A DNA stretch of 64,000 bases from Bryoerythrophyllum caledonicum (taxonomy: Eukaryota > Streptophyta > Bryopsida > Pottiales > Pottiaceae): assembly GCA_963971425.1 (NCBI GenBank), contig OZ020515.1:21820637-21884636 (forward strand). The letters are read 5' to 3'. Under the pieces are notes generated by a model. That model did not search any database. It worked only from the letters and a program-made list of their open reading frames with translations, and was not told the origin of the DNA. Below, one piece after another: positions 34,925 to 46,935 of the stretch (position 1 is its first letter; the number at the start of each line of letters is the position of its first letter). A program made the translations under genes and the position numbers.

Positions 34925-35015
34925 ATGGCGGGCGCATACGACCAAGAGGCGCGCGTACGCGCGAGGGCTGCGCGTGTACGCTGGAGGGCTACGCGCGTAC
35001 GCGAGAGGGGTGCCT
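34925..35015. repeat. GCGCGTACGC array upstream of accessory gene copy a
   Basis: Four units around GCGCGCGTACGCGCGAGGG. A matching unit precedes copy b at 37,017-37,056. GCGCGTACGCGC is itself palindromic. Confidence 0.65.
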
Positions 35016-35880
35016 TGAACTTGTGCCTTGAACTTGACATACAATACTTCTACTTACTTATAACCTAGTGCCTTGAATTTATACTTACTTATACAATACT
35101 TATACTTTCACATACAATACTTAATACTTATACTTACTTATACAATACTGATACTCACTTAGGCACACAATACTTATGCTTACTTAATGATTTTTGGGGA
35201 GAGTTAGTACCTTCATATAGCATGCTCAATGATTTGTTCCGCAAACTTATACTCATATTAAGATATAATATGGATAATTTGTATGGTAGAATGCCATCTC
35301 TTATCATTTGGAAGGCCGTTGCAATTAGTTACATATAATTCAACCAAGAATAATAATGTTGCATAAATATTGGGGATTTTGTTACATCCCAAATCATTTA
35401 TTATGCAAGAAAGTAATATGATTTTTATTGTTTAGTCTTATGATTGACATGTTTGAGACAAAAATTTAAGTTTTATTCTTCAACACATGATATAAATTCC
35501 ACTACAAAAAAAATCTCGATGATACTATAGACTATTGTAGTCGGTTATCAAATATTAGACAAAAGTGAATTTAATTTATCGACTAGGGTGCATGAAGTTG
35601 TACAATCATGGAAGATCATAACACATTCATCAAATATATAATTTAAATGTATACAAGACTGTATAGAACATTCACTTTATAACATCTAGCCAAATTATAA
35701 AACATGCTGAACCATACAAACTTGATTAACGTTAGAGATAAACAATATTGTTTTGAACTAAAGCCATTTACAAATGAAGTGCAATTTACAAAATTCACAA
35801 GGTCTATGATTTCAAAATGTTACAAAATTTCCCGTTTATCATTCATGGCACTACTTCCATTGCTATCAAATTCTACGATT
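35016..35880. other. AT-rich spacer between accessory gene copies, with TACTTATAC minisatellite
   Basis: 35,030-35,190 is a simple repeat of ACTTATACTTACTTATACAA type. The rest is AT-rich with no gene that I can support; the 61-codon frame at 35,704 is not convincing. Confidence 0.6.
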
Positions 35881-36010
35881 TTAAAGTAAACACCAACTTC
35901 GCGTATTCCTGGATTTGATTGTCCTTTTCTTGGAGTACAGTGCGTAATTTTTGAAGTTCTTCTTTGTTACGGTTGGCTTCTTCTACCAGATTCTTGTTTT
36001 CCTGTAAACT

Positions 36011-36828
36011 CTACTGATATTTAGCAAGAAGTTGAAGATGAGCCTCTCGTCCAATTGGAACATCGTCAGAAGACTTTAGGTTTTCATTGATGTTCTCATA
36101 TGCAACCGCGTCCATCTCAGTTTGATCTTCTTCCTTGCCGGAATCTTCTCCAATTGTCAGTGTTTCTTGGAAGGCATAATCTAGCCAATGGCATTTAATA
36201 AAGCCCTCAATCTCCTTGCGAATAGATGGGTCGCATCCAGTGTCCAAGTCGTCACTGGAAGTGTCTGACCACACGACTTCCTCGTTTGGAACTTCAACTT
36301 CCTTCGCCTTTTTCCTAGAGCTTCGCCCAGAAACTTGCGCTGTATTGGTAGTGACGCCGTGGATATTGGTGTCATCTTGGAGTTTGGTTGTATATCCATC
36401 GTCCTCCAATCGACTAGTACTACTCCGAGTATAATCTCAGCATACACCATACGTAAAATGGATAGATTCACCTCGTTTCGGTGAACCTTTGCCGTGTTGT
36501 AGATGTGCTGGTACGCTTGGATGCACCGTTCTTTGAATACTTCATTGGTGCAATAATTTAAATTACTCTTGTCGTATTTCCAAAGTTGCAAATACCGCGA
36601 ATGCGTCCACATTCGTCCCAAATGACACCAGGCAATGTACTTTGCACATTGTGTAAATGTCCACGGACTTGGTACATCTCCCCAGCCTCGAAATGCCTTC
36701 AACTCACCATTGATGAATATGTGAATGCGTTTCTTCTCCTTGTGGTTGCGTACTCGTCCCGCATCACGCTCTCGTTTCTTCATTTTCTTCTCGGAAGCCC
36801 GAATCTCAGAAGGCCCACTTGAGTCCAT
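36011..36828 (-). pseudogene. Unknown accessory gene, copy b
   Basis: Better preserved duplicate of 33,871-34,750. From ATG near 36,828: basic start (KKMKKRERDAGRVRNHKEKK), RIHIFINGELKAFRGWGDVP, WTFTQCAKYIAWCHLGRMW, LNYCTNEVFKERCIQAYQHI, ILRMVYAEIILGVVLVDWRT, then a frame change near 36,380 into an acidic tail (VVWSDTSSDDLDTGCDP) ending at 36,011. The conserved Trp/Cys/His pattern suggests a folded domain of about 130 residues; function unknown. Its upstream region (36,900-37,056) resembles that of copy a (34,800-35,015), so the whole cassette was duplicated. Confidence 0.65.
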
Positions 36829-37060
36829 GCTTGAAACTAGCGTGAAGGGGCACCGGGAGTAAAAGGGTGTCAATAGACACCGGGAGTAAAAGGGATGTCA
36901 ATAGACACCGGGACCCACTTCCCAATAGTGCTTAGTAAGCAGCCGCCACGTGGCAGTTGCAAGCCAAAGCGCCTGGGAAGTGGGCCCATCGTGCCACGAT
37001 TCCCAAACTTATAGCAAGGCGCGCATGCCCCCCATAGGCCACGCGCGTACGAGATGGGAT

Positions 37061-37260
37061 NNNNNNNNNNNNNNNNNNNNNNNNNNNNNNNNNNNNNNNN
37101 NNNNNNNNNNNNNNNNNNNNNNNNNNNNNNNNNNNNNNNNNNNNNNNNNNNNNNNNNNNNNNNNNNNNNNNNNNNNNNNNNNNNNNNNNNNNNNNNNNNN
37201 NNNNNNNNNNNNNNNNNNNNNNNNNNNNNNNNNNNNNNNNNNNNNNNNNNNNNNNNNNNN
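37061..37260. other. Assembly gap (200 N)
   Basis: Exactly 200 unknown bases, most likely a nominal gap of unknown true length. It starts right after a GC-rich array unit. The open frames drawn through it are meaningless. Confidence 0.99.
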
Positions 37261-38111
37261 GAACGAATTGCGCTCCTATTCTAACATCATGAGGAAGTGA
37301 ACAACGTCATGTACAAAATATTGTGTAATGTACAAAAAAAAAGACTTTATCCGAAATTTACAAGAGTGATACGAATTGCGCTCCTGTTCTAACATCATGA
37401 GGAAGTGAATGACGTCAACTTCAGCCGACAACAATCGATTTCTAGTCTACCGTCACTCTCACATGCCACGCTCACCTTCCTCTTCCCCATCCTCATTCAC
37501 ATTTCCCTCCTCCCTTGCTCGAGCTCGCCATAGCCACTCTTCCTTTTCGCCATAGCCGTTTTCATTTTTTGTGGTAGTTTTTTACTGTCTTCTGCATCGC
37601 CTTTGAAGTCATCACCGTGGTCTTTCTCTATTCTTTCTCTTCTGTCTATGTTCGCGGTTGGTCCATCGTTGTGTTCTTCCTTCTCATCTTCGTGCTCATA
37701 ACTAGAGAGCGCTTCGTCCCATACTAGAGACAGATTGAACCGAAGAGGCGCATTGAAGAGGTGCGTGTGCATGCGAGGAAGAGCGATGAGGTGGTGACCT
37801 TTGTGAGCTCCTTAGGTGAGTAGGTGAGCAAGGTGGACGGCGTTCAGGATTTAAGGTATGGTCCTCTATTGGCACTCGGTTTTTAGCATGCATAAGATTT
37901 GACATGGATGTCTGTTCGATTGTCTCCGTGACATCTTCTTCCTCAATCACTTCTCATTCAGTCTTCTTGATCACTCTCGTGGGAGAGCAAACCGTATCAC
38001 TCACGGGTTCGTCTATAGACGTTTGTAACATGAACTGCGTTGCTACCGTATATATGTATCCGTATATCCATACGTCCAAAGGATTTCTAGAAATTCTGAA
38101 ATCGGGCGCTC
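37261..38111. other. Gene-free stretch before motif 3 array
   Basis: A 43 bp direct repeat (37,264-37,306 and 37,372-37,413) is 108 bases apart. Between the copies lies a 32 bp sequence (37,341-37,372) found again at 47,156-47,187. The frames at 37,497-37,950 are acidic low-complexity readings and not convincing. Confidence 0.6.
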
Positions 38112-38668
38112 AGGGATCGGGTGCGCTCCCGTTCTCGTGAGGGGGATCGGGCGCGCCTCCGATCTCTTGCGGGGGATCGGGTGCGCTTCCGATCTCATGT
38201 GGGGATCGAGTGCGCCTCCGATATCTTTTAATGGATCGGGTGGGCTCCCGATCTCATGTGGGGGATCAGGTGCGCTTCCGATCTCTCACGGGGGATTGGG
38301 TGCGCTCCCGTTCTCGTGTGGGGGATCGGGTGAGCCTCCGATCTCTTTTGGGGGATTGGGTGCGCTCCCGATCTCATGTAGGGGATCGGGTGCGCCTCCG
38401 ATCTCTGCGGGGGATCGATTGCGCTCATGTTCTCATGTGGGCGATCGGGTGCGCTCTCGATCACCTTCGGAGGATGAGATGCGCTCCGATCTCCCAGTGG
38501 TTATTGAGTGCGCTCGCGATCTCGACTTGGGGATCGCGTGCGCTCCCGATCTCCTAGTGGAGACCTGGTGCGCTCCCCTTCCCCGGTATAATCAGGTGCG
38601 CTCCCGATCTCTCGGTGCTCATCGGGTGCGCTCTCCATCTCTCAGTAGGGGACGGGTGCTCCATGTCT
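38112..38668. repeat. Motif 3 palindrome array (about 19 units of ~30 bp)
   Basis: Tandem units of the form GGGGGATCGGGTGCGCTCCC with CGATCTCATGT. The GATCGGG/CCCGATC arms form an interrupted palindrome around TGCGCT. It lies just upstream of transposase copy 3, the same place motif 1 takes before copies 1 and 2. Further units are in an intron (40,093-40,112), after the gene (46,960-47,003; 47,327-47,425; 47,587-47,611) and in an intron of ParB-like copy A (28,269-28,289). Confidence 0.9.
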
Positions 38669-40092
38669 CTCTACGTTGATTTAAACTCACATTTTCTTCT
38701 CCACCTACTTTTGTCATTTCGCAGGGATAATCGAATCGTGTGGAACTGTTTGTTCCAGCAAACCGTGATCGATGACTACTTCACCTACGCCCCCCGTTGA
38801 TTTCACGAATCTTCCCCCAGAGCCGCGCTCCGAATTCGTTCCGGGCAAGGCAGTCTCCCTTGTCTACCCCGTCATGGTGTGGTTGGAGAGGGCGTTGTCA
38901 TTGAGGCTGCTCCCGACCGGTCACTGGCTTGGTGTCAACATTCATCTTCACCTGGCCAATTTGACGCTAATTAGCGTGTCTGAGATCATCCAAGAGGCCT
39001 GTTATCTTCTCATGCACCCACAACAGGACGGCGTCTCCGTCTTGGCTGATTCTGTTGGTAGGACAGTCCTTTGGATGGCAGAGTGCTTAGTCCTTCCATC
39101 GAAGGATGTTCCCGTTGATCTGCACGGTGATTCTTCTTCTGAATCCCAAATCCCTCTTCCTTCTTACCTCAGATCGAGTGGGTGGATAAGGTGGTAAAGC
39201 GGTATAACAGCGACGGTATTCTAGCGGCCACTGGCAGGGTCAACTGCTCCCTAGCTAATGAGCCATTCCAGAATATTTCCCTAGGCGAGGGGAATGTTGG
39301 CGTCACGGTGTTGGACGTTTTCATTGGGGATCGTGGTGACATCATGAGTCATCAGAGTTGGCCAATTTTGAAGTGCAAATTTGAAGGTGGGCGCGGTCTA
39401 AGCGAGACACTCAATCACTTCATTTGAGTTCCGGAACCAGCGGACCCGAATGCGCACCTAGGTGGTCGTCCCAAAGCACCGTACCGGTTATCCGTCGCCG
39501 GAAGCGAACTGACGAGAAGCTCGCCGCGTACTCTAAGAAGACTATGCCGAAGCGATTCAAGCGGTGACCTCGGAGGTCATGTTGCCCTACTCAATGCCTC
39601 CGCCTAATCCGTCCTGAGGATACCCTCCTAATCCGGCAGAAGTTCTAGTTGAAGGGTTTCGACGATCGACGAGATTATGCTAGATCCTGTCGGAGGTCAA
39701 CTTTCGTTACTTGGACCACACTCGGAAAAGACAATATGTCACATTGCTTGGTCGGGATGTCTGCGCAACAGCATGGTACAAGATTCACGGTATCGCAAAG
39801 TCGACATTTCACGAATATATTGACCAGTATAAATTGGGCATCATCTCATCAACACATGGGAACAAAAGCGTCAAACGCCCCCGCCTCAGTACTGTCCATG
39901 CTATGGGTTCAATTACAACAATCATCAATGAGAATGCTGATCAGATGCCTCATCAGATGCGGTCGACTGTGCCAGGGTGGATGGACACACTCAAGTTTCT
40001 GCCGTCCAGACATAGCTGGAAAAGATCCAGGCCGATGCTAACGAGGTATTGTATTGTGTTCACGCTACTCTGTTTATAGCAAGTCCGAGAGA

Positions 40093-40112
40093 GATCGGGT
40101 GCGCACCCGGTC
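40093..40112. promoter_or_regulatory. Motif 3 palindrome inside the intron of transposase copy 3
   Basis: GATCGGGTGCGCACCCGGTC within intron 40,047-40,257 (donor GTATTG, acceptor GTTGCAG). Confidence 0.75.
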
Positions 40113-40969
40113 TCTTGAGTCCAATCCTATGTCCCATGGGATTATTTAGCTAACATTTTCTTCACTTTCGCAATGTATGATGACTTCATCGATTTGCACA
40201 CATGGGAGTGCTTGGGTTGCCTATTCTCCGATTAATATATTCTGTACATTGTTGCAGACAAATACGAAGTTGGGGTTGCCCACGATATCGCAGTCAGCTG
40301 TTGGTAGAATGAAAGGGATCTCTTCAACAATGTTGCGGTGAAGCCGGTTGGTAGTTCTTTTGCGAAGTGCACCGTTTGCGACACCCTACACCAGTTTATT
40401 AACAGGTCGGTGAAGGGCTCTGCGGAATATGTTTCTTTTGTGAAACAACGAACTCAACACCAGAACCTTCAAGCTTTGTGTAGGCGTGTGTACCATAGCT
40501 GGAGAGAGGAGTCCAAGCGCAATAAGGGAGAGATTTCTTTGCATAATCCACGATAAGATGGATACAACGAAGACCGCAATCCCACGTATGCGAGTTGCCA
40601 CAAAGTTCACTGCAGCTCTTGAACAACTTCCAATGAACGTCACTGGCATGGTCACTCATGGTCATGAGGACGGCGCATATGCTCATTACTCCACTGACTT
40701 GTGGCCAGGAGACTCAAACTACACTATTTCATCCAGGGTTGTCATACTGGACGGACGTCCGGTACGCCCGTCTGTCCAATTCGCCTGTCCGGTAGAGCTC
40801 TCGCCCGTCCAGGTAAGTCAACTAAAGGTTGACTTACCCGCTAGGTAAAAAACAGACGACGTGGCAGCCACGTATGAACTAAAAGTGATGCCACGTAGGA
40901 TTTAAACTAAAAAAATGAATAGTTGACTACATAAGATAATATATTGGCCGCAAAGATGTGTCCGCCCCA

Positions 40970-41610
40970 AAAAAGTTGGGGCGGGGACGTCACCGCCCCT
41001 AAATGGTAGGGGCGGAGACGTCCCCGCCCCTAAATGGCAGGGGCGGAGACGTCACCGCCCCTCCCGCCCAATTTTGGAATCAGGATCTTTGAACGGCCAT
41101 ATCTCACTCAAACATAGTCCAAATCAAGCGTGTGATATGTTTTTTGGCATCTACACAAAATTTAGATGCCAAATCACACCTCAAACGCTCGATTTGAGCT
41201 ATTTTTGAGTGAGTTATGCCCATTCAAACATTTCTAACTCCAAATTTAGGCGGGGAAGGGGCGGGGACGTTAGGGGCGGGGACGTCTCCGCCCCAAAATG
41301 TTAGGGGCGGAGACGTCTCCGCCCCTAAATGGTAGGGACGGAGACGTCCCTGCCCCTAAATGGCAGGGGCGGAGACGTCACCGCCCCTCCCCGCCCAATT
41401 TTGGAATCAGGGTCTTTAAGAGGCCATATCTCACTCAAAAATAGTCCAAATCAAGCGTATGATATGTTTTTTGGCATCTACGCAAAATTTAGATGTCAAA
41501 TCACACCTCAAAAGCTTAATTTGGACTATTTGTGAGTGAGTTATGCCCATTCAAACATTCTAACTCAAATTTAGGCGGGGAAGGGGCGGGGACGTTAGGG
41601 GCGGGGACGT
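40970..41610. repeat. ~326 bp GC-rich tandem units, left arm of foldback
   Basis: Two units, each with a GGGGCGGAGACGTCCCCGCC stretch and a conserved AT-richer block (TTTTGGCATCTAC...) that folds on itself. Small open frames within are repeat artefacts. Confidence 0.8.
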
Positions 41611-44349
41611 GAGGGCGAGGACTCAACCCTTTGAAGGTTGTAGAGGAACAAAGTTGGGCAAACTCCATTCTCGCCTAGGCAAAGGCCTTCCTCCTTCCCA
41701 TGCGTTAGAGAAACGATATTTTTAATATAAATTTAGTTTTCCTTCCAACTTCTAGGGAATGACATGATTGCCGTGATGATTGAGGAATGCAAAGATCTTG
41801 TCGGAACTAAATATAGCGGCTTTTTCCTCTATTGGACTTGAATTAGGAGAAGAAAAAGAACTACGATCTTCCAATGGGACCGCCGTGAATGTAGTGTTCG
41901 TTCATTCTCTTCACTAAGCATATGGCCACGGGACATAGGCTAGTGTGTATAGAACTAACTTCCTCTCTTGAGGGTAAAGACTTTTCCACACTAAGTGCTT
42001 TCCCACACTAATTGCATTAAAGATAACCGACATGTCATCTCCCCCAAGGGCTTTGTGGGTCTCCATATGATGAGGCCATGGGATCTTCCATCATAATTGG
42101 ACGGACTATGGTGGTACTTGAATTAGAATGTTGTACTATACTATAAACAACAAATTCTTTTTGACATTTTCAAATAAGGTAATATTCTTTGCACAAGTGA
42201 AACCTCCTTTATTATCGACGGACAAATACCATTGAGCAATGTAGTTTTAATGTAAAGACGTGTTCTTAAATGACTCATCTTGAGGTCATATTCAAATTTT
42301 TGAAGCATAATGTCGAATCGTCCAATGTGTAACAACCCCTTTGGATCAATCCACGAATTACTCTTCATAACCGTAGGGTCGATGAAATATCTATCTTTAA
42401 ATTGTTGAGGTTATGATTATTTATCGCTTAATTCAATCATAAAGAAAGATGATGCAAATAAAAGCATTCTCTAAAGGCCACAATGTTCCAAAGTAGAAGT
42501 GGTTCTCTCACAACACTTCTTACTAAATGGTGTCAATTTAACTTTAAATTGATTAAACCTTGCAAAGGTTAGATGAAACTCCAAAAGGCTTTGCAACTAA
42601 GGGTGACACCTCAAAAGGTCACATTAAGCATGTCTATTGTAAAAGCAATGGATGTAGGGGAGAGACATTGGACCAAATGTTTTTTAGTATACATATAGAT
42701 GTACAAAAATTATAAATGTCAATAGAAGCTCTAGTAAAATTTCTAGCAATATAGGACATAACTATTAACTTCTTTCTTGAACTCATGTCTGTATACAATA
42801 ATGATAGAACTCTGTATGGTTTGCATGAAATTCTTTTCCTAAATAAATATAATTTTGAGGTTGTGATGTACTATACATATGCCGTATTTATAAATTGGGA
42901 ATGTCAATTTCTATATGTTGAAATGGAAACTATTACATTTCCTCTAACACGTGCAAACTATTTGTATGTTCCTTACCTTTTGGTTTATCTTTCCATGCCC
43001 CTTCTTAACATTGGATTCAATTGTAGAATACTTATATATAAAGCGTATTACCTTCTTATAAGATTCCAAAAAAAAGTATTTTTTTTGTTGTTAAAATACA
43101 TTTTAACCCAAGTAGAGCACGTTTACACTTTTTGGGGAAGTTGGAAAAAAAAGTAATCTCAAAGGGGCCACTAGTATAAATTGTAGAAACGACATACGAT
43201 AAAGAAATAGGGGCAAATATATTCACTTAGGATAAATTTTATAAAGAAAGTACATGAAACATACATTGCTTTAAAAGTGTGAAATATGGTTATAAATAAT
43301 ATATAAATAGATATAATATCAAAGAACTACGTAATTGATACATACAAAATATCATGGAATAAATAGGTACAAAATTTGAATGGTAGATTATATTGATTTG
43401 TGTTCTCACTATTTCTCAATGGATGAAAAGGGAGTATTTATTGTGGGGCACTCATGCAACATTATATTGTTGGGTAAGCTGTACATTTCCTCCGTGGTTA
43501 GAAGTTTACATGAGCTCTTATGTTTGGGGATATATATATTTCTCTCTCATTGCATGTTTAAAAAATTCGTTTCTAAAGTTAAGTTGAGTAATTCCTTTGT
43601 AAAGTAAAGTTGAAGGGTTGTTTCACAAGGGAAATATAGACATTGGATGATTCAATATTATGCTTCATAAATTTGAATATGACCTCAAGATGAGTCATTT
43701 AAGAACACATCTTTCCATTAAAACTACATTGCTCAATGGTATTTGTCCGTCGATAATAAAGGAGGTTTCACTTGTGCAAAGAATATTACCTTATTTGAAA
43801 ATATCAAAAAGAATTTGTTGTTTATAGCATAATACAACATTCTAATTCAAGTACCACCATAGTCCGTCCAATTATGATGGAAGATCCCACGGCCTCGTCG
43901 TATGGGGACCCACAAAGCCCTTGGGGGAGATGACATGTCGGTTATCTTTAATGCAATTAGTGTAGGGAAGCACTTAGTGTGGAAAAGTGTTGACCCTCGA
44001 GAGGGAAAAGTAGTTATTTATACACTAGCCTATGTCCCGTGGCCATATGCTTAGTGAAGAAAATGAACGAACACTACATTTACGCCGGTCCCATTGGAAG
44101 ATCGTAGTTCTTTTTCTTCTCCTACTTCAAGTCCAATAGAGGAAAAAGCCGCTATATTTAGTTCCGACAAGATCTTTGCATTCCTCAATCATCACGGCAA
44201 TCATGTCATTCCCTAGAAGTTGGAAGGAAAACTAAATTTATATTAAAAATATCGTTTCTCTAACGCACGGGAAGGAGGAAGGCCTTTGCCAAGGCGAGAA
44301 TGGAGTATGCCCAACTTTGTTCCTCTACAACCTTCAAAGGGTTGAGTCC

Positions 44350-45290
44350 TCGCCCTCACGTCCCCGCCCCTAACGTCCCCGCCCCTTCCCCGCCTAAATT
44401 TGGAGTTAGAATGTTTGAATGGGCATAACTCACTCACAAATAGTCCAAATTAAGCTTTTGAGGTGTGATTTGACATCTAAATTTTGCGTAGATGCCAAAA
44501 AACATATCATACGCTTGATTTGGACTATTTTTGAGTGAGATATGGCCTCTTAAAGACCCTGATTCCAAAATTGGGCGGGGAGGGGCGGTGACGTCTCCGC
44601 CCCTGCCATTTAGGGGCAGGGACGTCTCCGCCCCTACCATTTAGGGGCGGGGACGTCTCCGCCCCTAACATTTTGGGGCGGAGATGTCCCCACCCCTAAC
44701 GTCCCCGCCCCTTCCCCGCCTAAATTTGGAGTTAGAATGTTTGAATGGGCATAACTCACTCAAAAATAGCTCAAATCAAGCGTTTGAGGTGTGATTTGGC
44801 ATCTAAATTTTGCATAGATGCCAAAAAACATATCACACGCTTGATTTGGACTATGTTTGAGTGAGATATGGCCGTTCAAAGATCCTGATTCCAAAATTGG
44901 GCGGGGAGGGGCGGTGACGTCTCCGCCCCTGCCATTTAGGGGTAGCGACGTCTCCGCCCCTACCATTTAGGGGCGGGGACGTCTCCGCCCTTACCATTTT
45001 GGGGCGGAGACGTCCCCGCCCCTAACGTCCCCGCCCCTTCCCCGCCTAAATTTGGAGCCAGAATGTTTGAATGGGCATAACTCACTCAAAAATAGCTCAA
45101 ATCAAGCGTTTGAGGTGTGATTTGGCATCTAAATTTTGCATAGATGCCAAAAAACATATGACACGCTTAATTTGGACTATTTTTGAGTGAGATATGGCCG
45201 TTCAAAGATCCTGATTCCAAAATTGGGCGGGGAGGGGCAGTGACGTCTCCGCCCCTACCATTTGGGGGCGGGGACGTCTCCGCCCTAGTG
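44350..45290. repeat. ~326 bp GC-rich tandem units, right arm of foldback
   Basis: About three units of the same repeat in inverted orientation; conserved blocks begin near 44,410, 44,736 and 45,062. Confidence 0.8.
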
Positions 45291-46935
45291 CCACGGTGGC
45301 GTGACACGTCCATATGTGACATGGCGATCACAGTAAAAATTTCTTACTTGCAAAAAATTACTGGGCGCTTTTCGGGAAATCCGTCCGAACCGTCGGTCCG
45401 TGCCGTCCGGACCGCCCGTCCGATTGTCCCGTCCGATCACCTCAACCCGTCCGTTATGACAACCCTGATTTCATCCATTGCAAAATTGCTTCAGCGTCTG
45501 GAAGAACCACCCATTCGTGTAACAGGCAAACTTTTTCTTACGAGTCGGCAAACTTTTTCTTACGAGTCGGCAAACTTGATGTTTGCTGCAATGCTAAGAG
45601 GAAAGTCTAGATGTATGGACCTCCTACCTTGAGTGGATACCGACCACTCCACTCAGGCGATCTCTCTTTCAACAAATTTGTACTTGCAGTTGGACAACTC
45701 AGCAAAGGATAATAAGAACCAGTATCTCTTCGCATTTTTATCCATGTTGACTTATCGGGGGGTGTTCAAGGAAATCCAGGTTGGATTCTTGTTGGTAGGG
45801 CACACCCATGAGGATATAGATGCTTACTTGAGCCACTTGTCCAAGAAGTTGAAGAGTGAGAATACCTATGTAGTCGCTGATTTGATGTCGTCTTTCATGA
45901 AGTCGCAGGATTTGAGTTTCATGCCTGAGTTTGTTCAAGAGGTTGCCGATTTCAAATCATTTGTGGAGGGCTATATACGTGATCGTGGTGACAGACTCAT
46001 TGGCACGAAAGATCAACACCTCTTTAAGTTCTACGTAGATGAAGACGGTTGGCCCATCATGCGGTATAAGGAAAATGCAGTTGATGCACATTGGCTCCCT
46101 AGAAACCAACCTGGAGTTCGGCTTTGGAAGGAAGATGTTGACGGGAGACCCATGATACCTTCTAGTATGCCAACGCCTGTGCCTTTCAAACGAGGAGCCT
46201 TCCAAACGTGGCAATCAAGTCAAGGCCAAAGAGAAGGTTGCAAAAGCGCTGGATAAGAAGTCTATGATTCAGTCTGGAATTCGCGCTTATATAGCATTCT
46301 GGGAGAGAGGGATGGTTAAGCGCGCTGGATGGAGAACGGCTATGCCGCCTTATATTGCTTATTGGAAAGGAATACTTGAAGAACTTGAAAAATCCCTTCC
46401 TCCTACTACAGACGTGTTGGCAGAAGGCTTTTGGCCAAATCATGATTGGAGAGCGACGGTTCCAGCTCCCTTGTGCCTCATTACTAATGGGGATGTCACA
46501 CCTGAAGATCAGGTACCTGAAGTTTTTTGCGGGTCATTCAAGGAGAGGCCGAAGGAAGCTTTGAATCCATGGCGGCATATCATAGCGGGATCATGGGTCC
46601 TCCTCCGTTCCTCTGACCCTGATATTTATCCTGTCTGGATGGGGAGAGCATGTTCATCTATTAATAATGAGCAAGGTCACGAGGAGTACGGGAAATTTAT
46701 CATTCAGTTCTGGGAGCCAAGAAACGCCATAAAGGAGCACAAGCAGAAGTATGCGGGATGCTGGGAAGCGACCTGGGTACCGGAGCCCGGTCGTCGTCCA
46801 TATCTTTGGGATTGTGACTGCGTTGTATATGCCTCTTGGTCAACTAAGGCAAATCCGAAGACACGGACAATTCCAAAAACGGACCAAATTGTAGCGCTCG
46901 TTAACCTCGATGCTGCAAACGCAGCTGATCCTTGA

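Larger units (their letters stand above)
29503..37060 (-). mobile_element. hAT element with GC-rich subterminal arrays and accessory genes
   Basis: A region defined by a hAT transposase (minus), two copies of an unknown accessory gene (minus), and clusters of a short GC-rich unit around GGGCCGGGCGCGTACC at 29,503-29,785, 33,462-33,600, 34,925-35,015 and 37,017-37,056. I could not place terminal inverted repeats or a target duplication: the right end is lost in or near the assembly gap, which starts 4 bases after the last GC-rich unit. An alternative is that the hAT proper ends near 33,600 and the accessory genes belong to a neighbour. Confidence 0.6.
40734..45467. mobile_element. hAT-like giant foldback element, 4.73 kb, TSD ATTTCATC
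   Basis: Ends are CAGGGTTGTCAT and its reverse complement, flanked by ATTTCATC at 40,726-40,733 and 45,468-45,475. An 8 bp duplication and a CAGGG terminus fit the hAT superfamily. The left arm (to about 42,430) is the reverse complement of the right arm (from about 43,640), around a 1.2 kb AT-rich loop without a convincing gene. Each arm has GC-rich repeats (GGGGCGGAGACGTCCCCGCC) in ~326 bp units: two on the left (40,970-41,610) and about three on the right (44,350-45,290). No transposase, so non-autonomous. Inserted in an exon of transposase copy 3. Confidence 0.88.
38772..46935 (+). pseudogene. DUF7869-type transposase, copy 3 (split by a foldback element)
   Basis: Diverged relative of copies 1 and 2. 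The N-terminal part (38,772-39,427) has VDKVVKRYNSDGILAATGRV, matching HSWVGKIVEMKN... of copy 1. 39,711-40,046 has LLGRDVCATAWYKIHGIAKS. A GT..AG intron lies at 40,047-40,257. 40,258-40,733 has IHDKMDTTKTAIP and VTGMVTHGHEDGAYAHY. The 4.7 kb foldback element follows. Coding resumes at 45,476 (IAKLLQRLEEPP), then 45,633-46,256 with YLQLDNSAKDNKNQYLFAFL and LLVGHTHEDIDAYLSH, the best-preserved acidic boxes in the window, and 46,264-46,935 (AFWERGMVKRAGW; EGFWPNHDWR), ending at the stop after DAANAADP. Several frame changes (for example near 39,190, 39,720 and 46,258) mean it is not intact. Confidence 0.78.

Noticed and set aside
36950-37300. Frames crossing the assembly gap
   Set aside because: Most codons are unknown bases.
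38137-38679. 180-codon frame across the motif 3 array
   Set aside because: It reads only the 30 bp tandem repeat (SGALPIS-like periods); same for the overlapping frames on both strands.
44243-45300. Repeated 68-codon frames in the foldback arms
   Set aside because: The same frame recurs at each 326 bp unit and in both arms; it comes from the repeat, not from a gene family.
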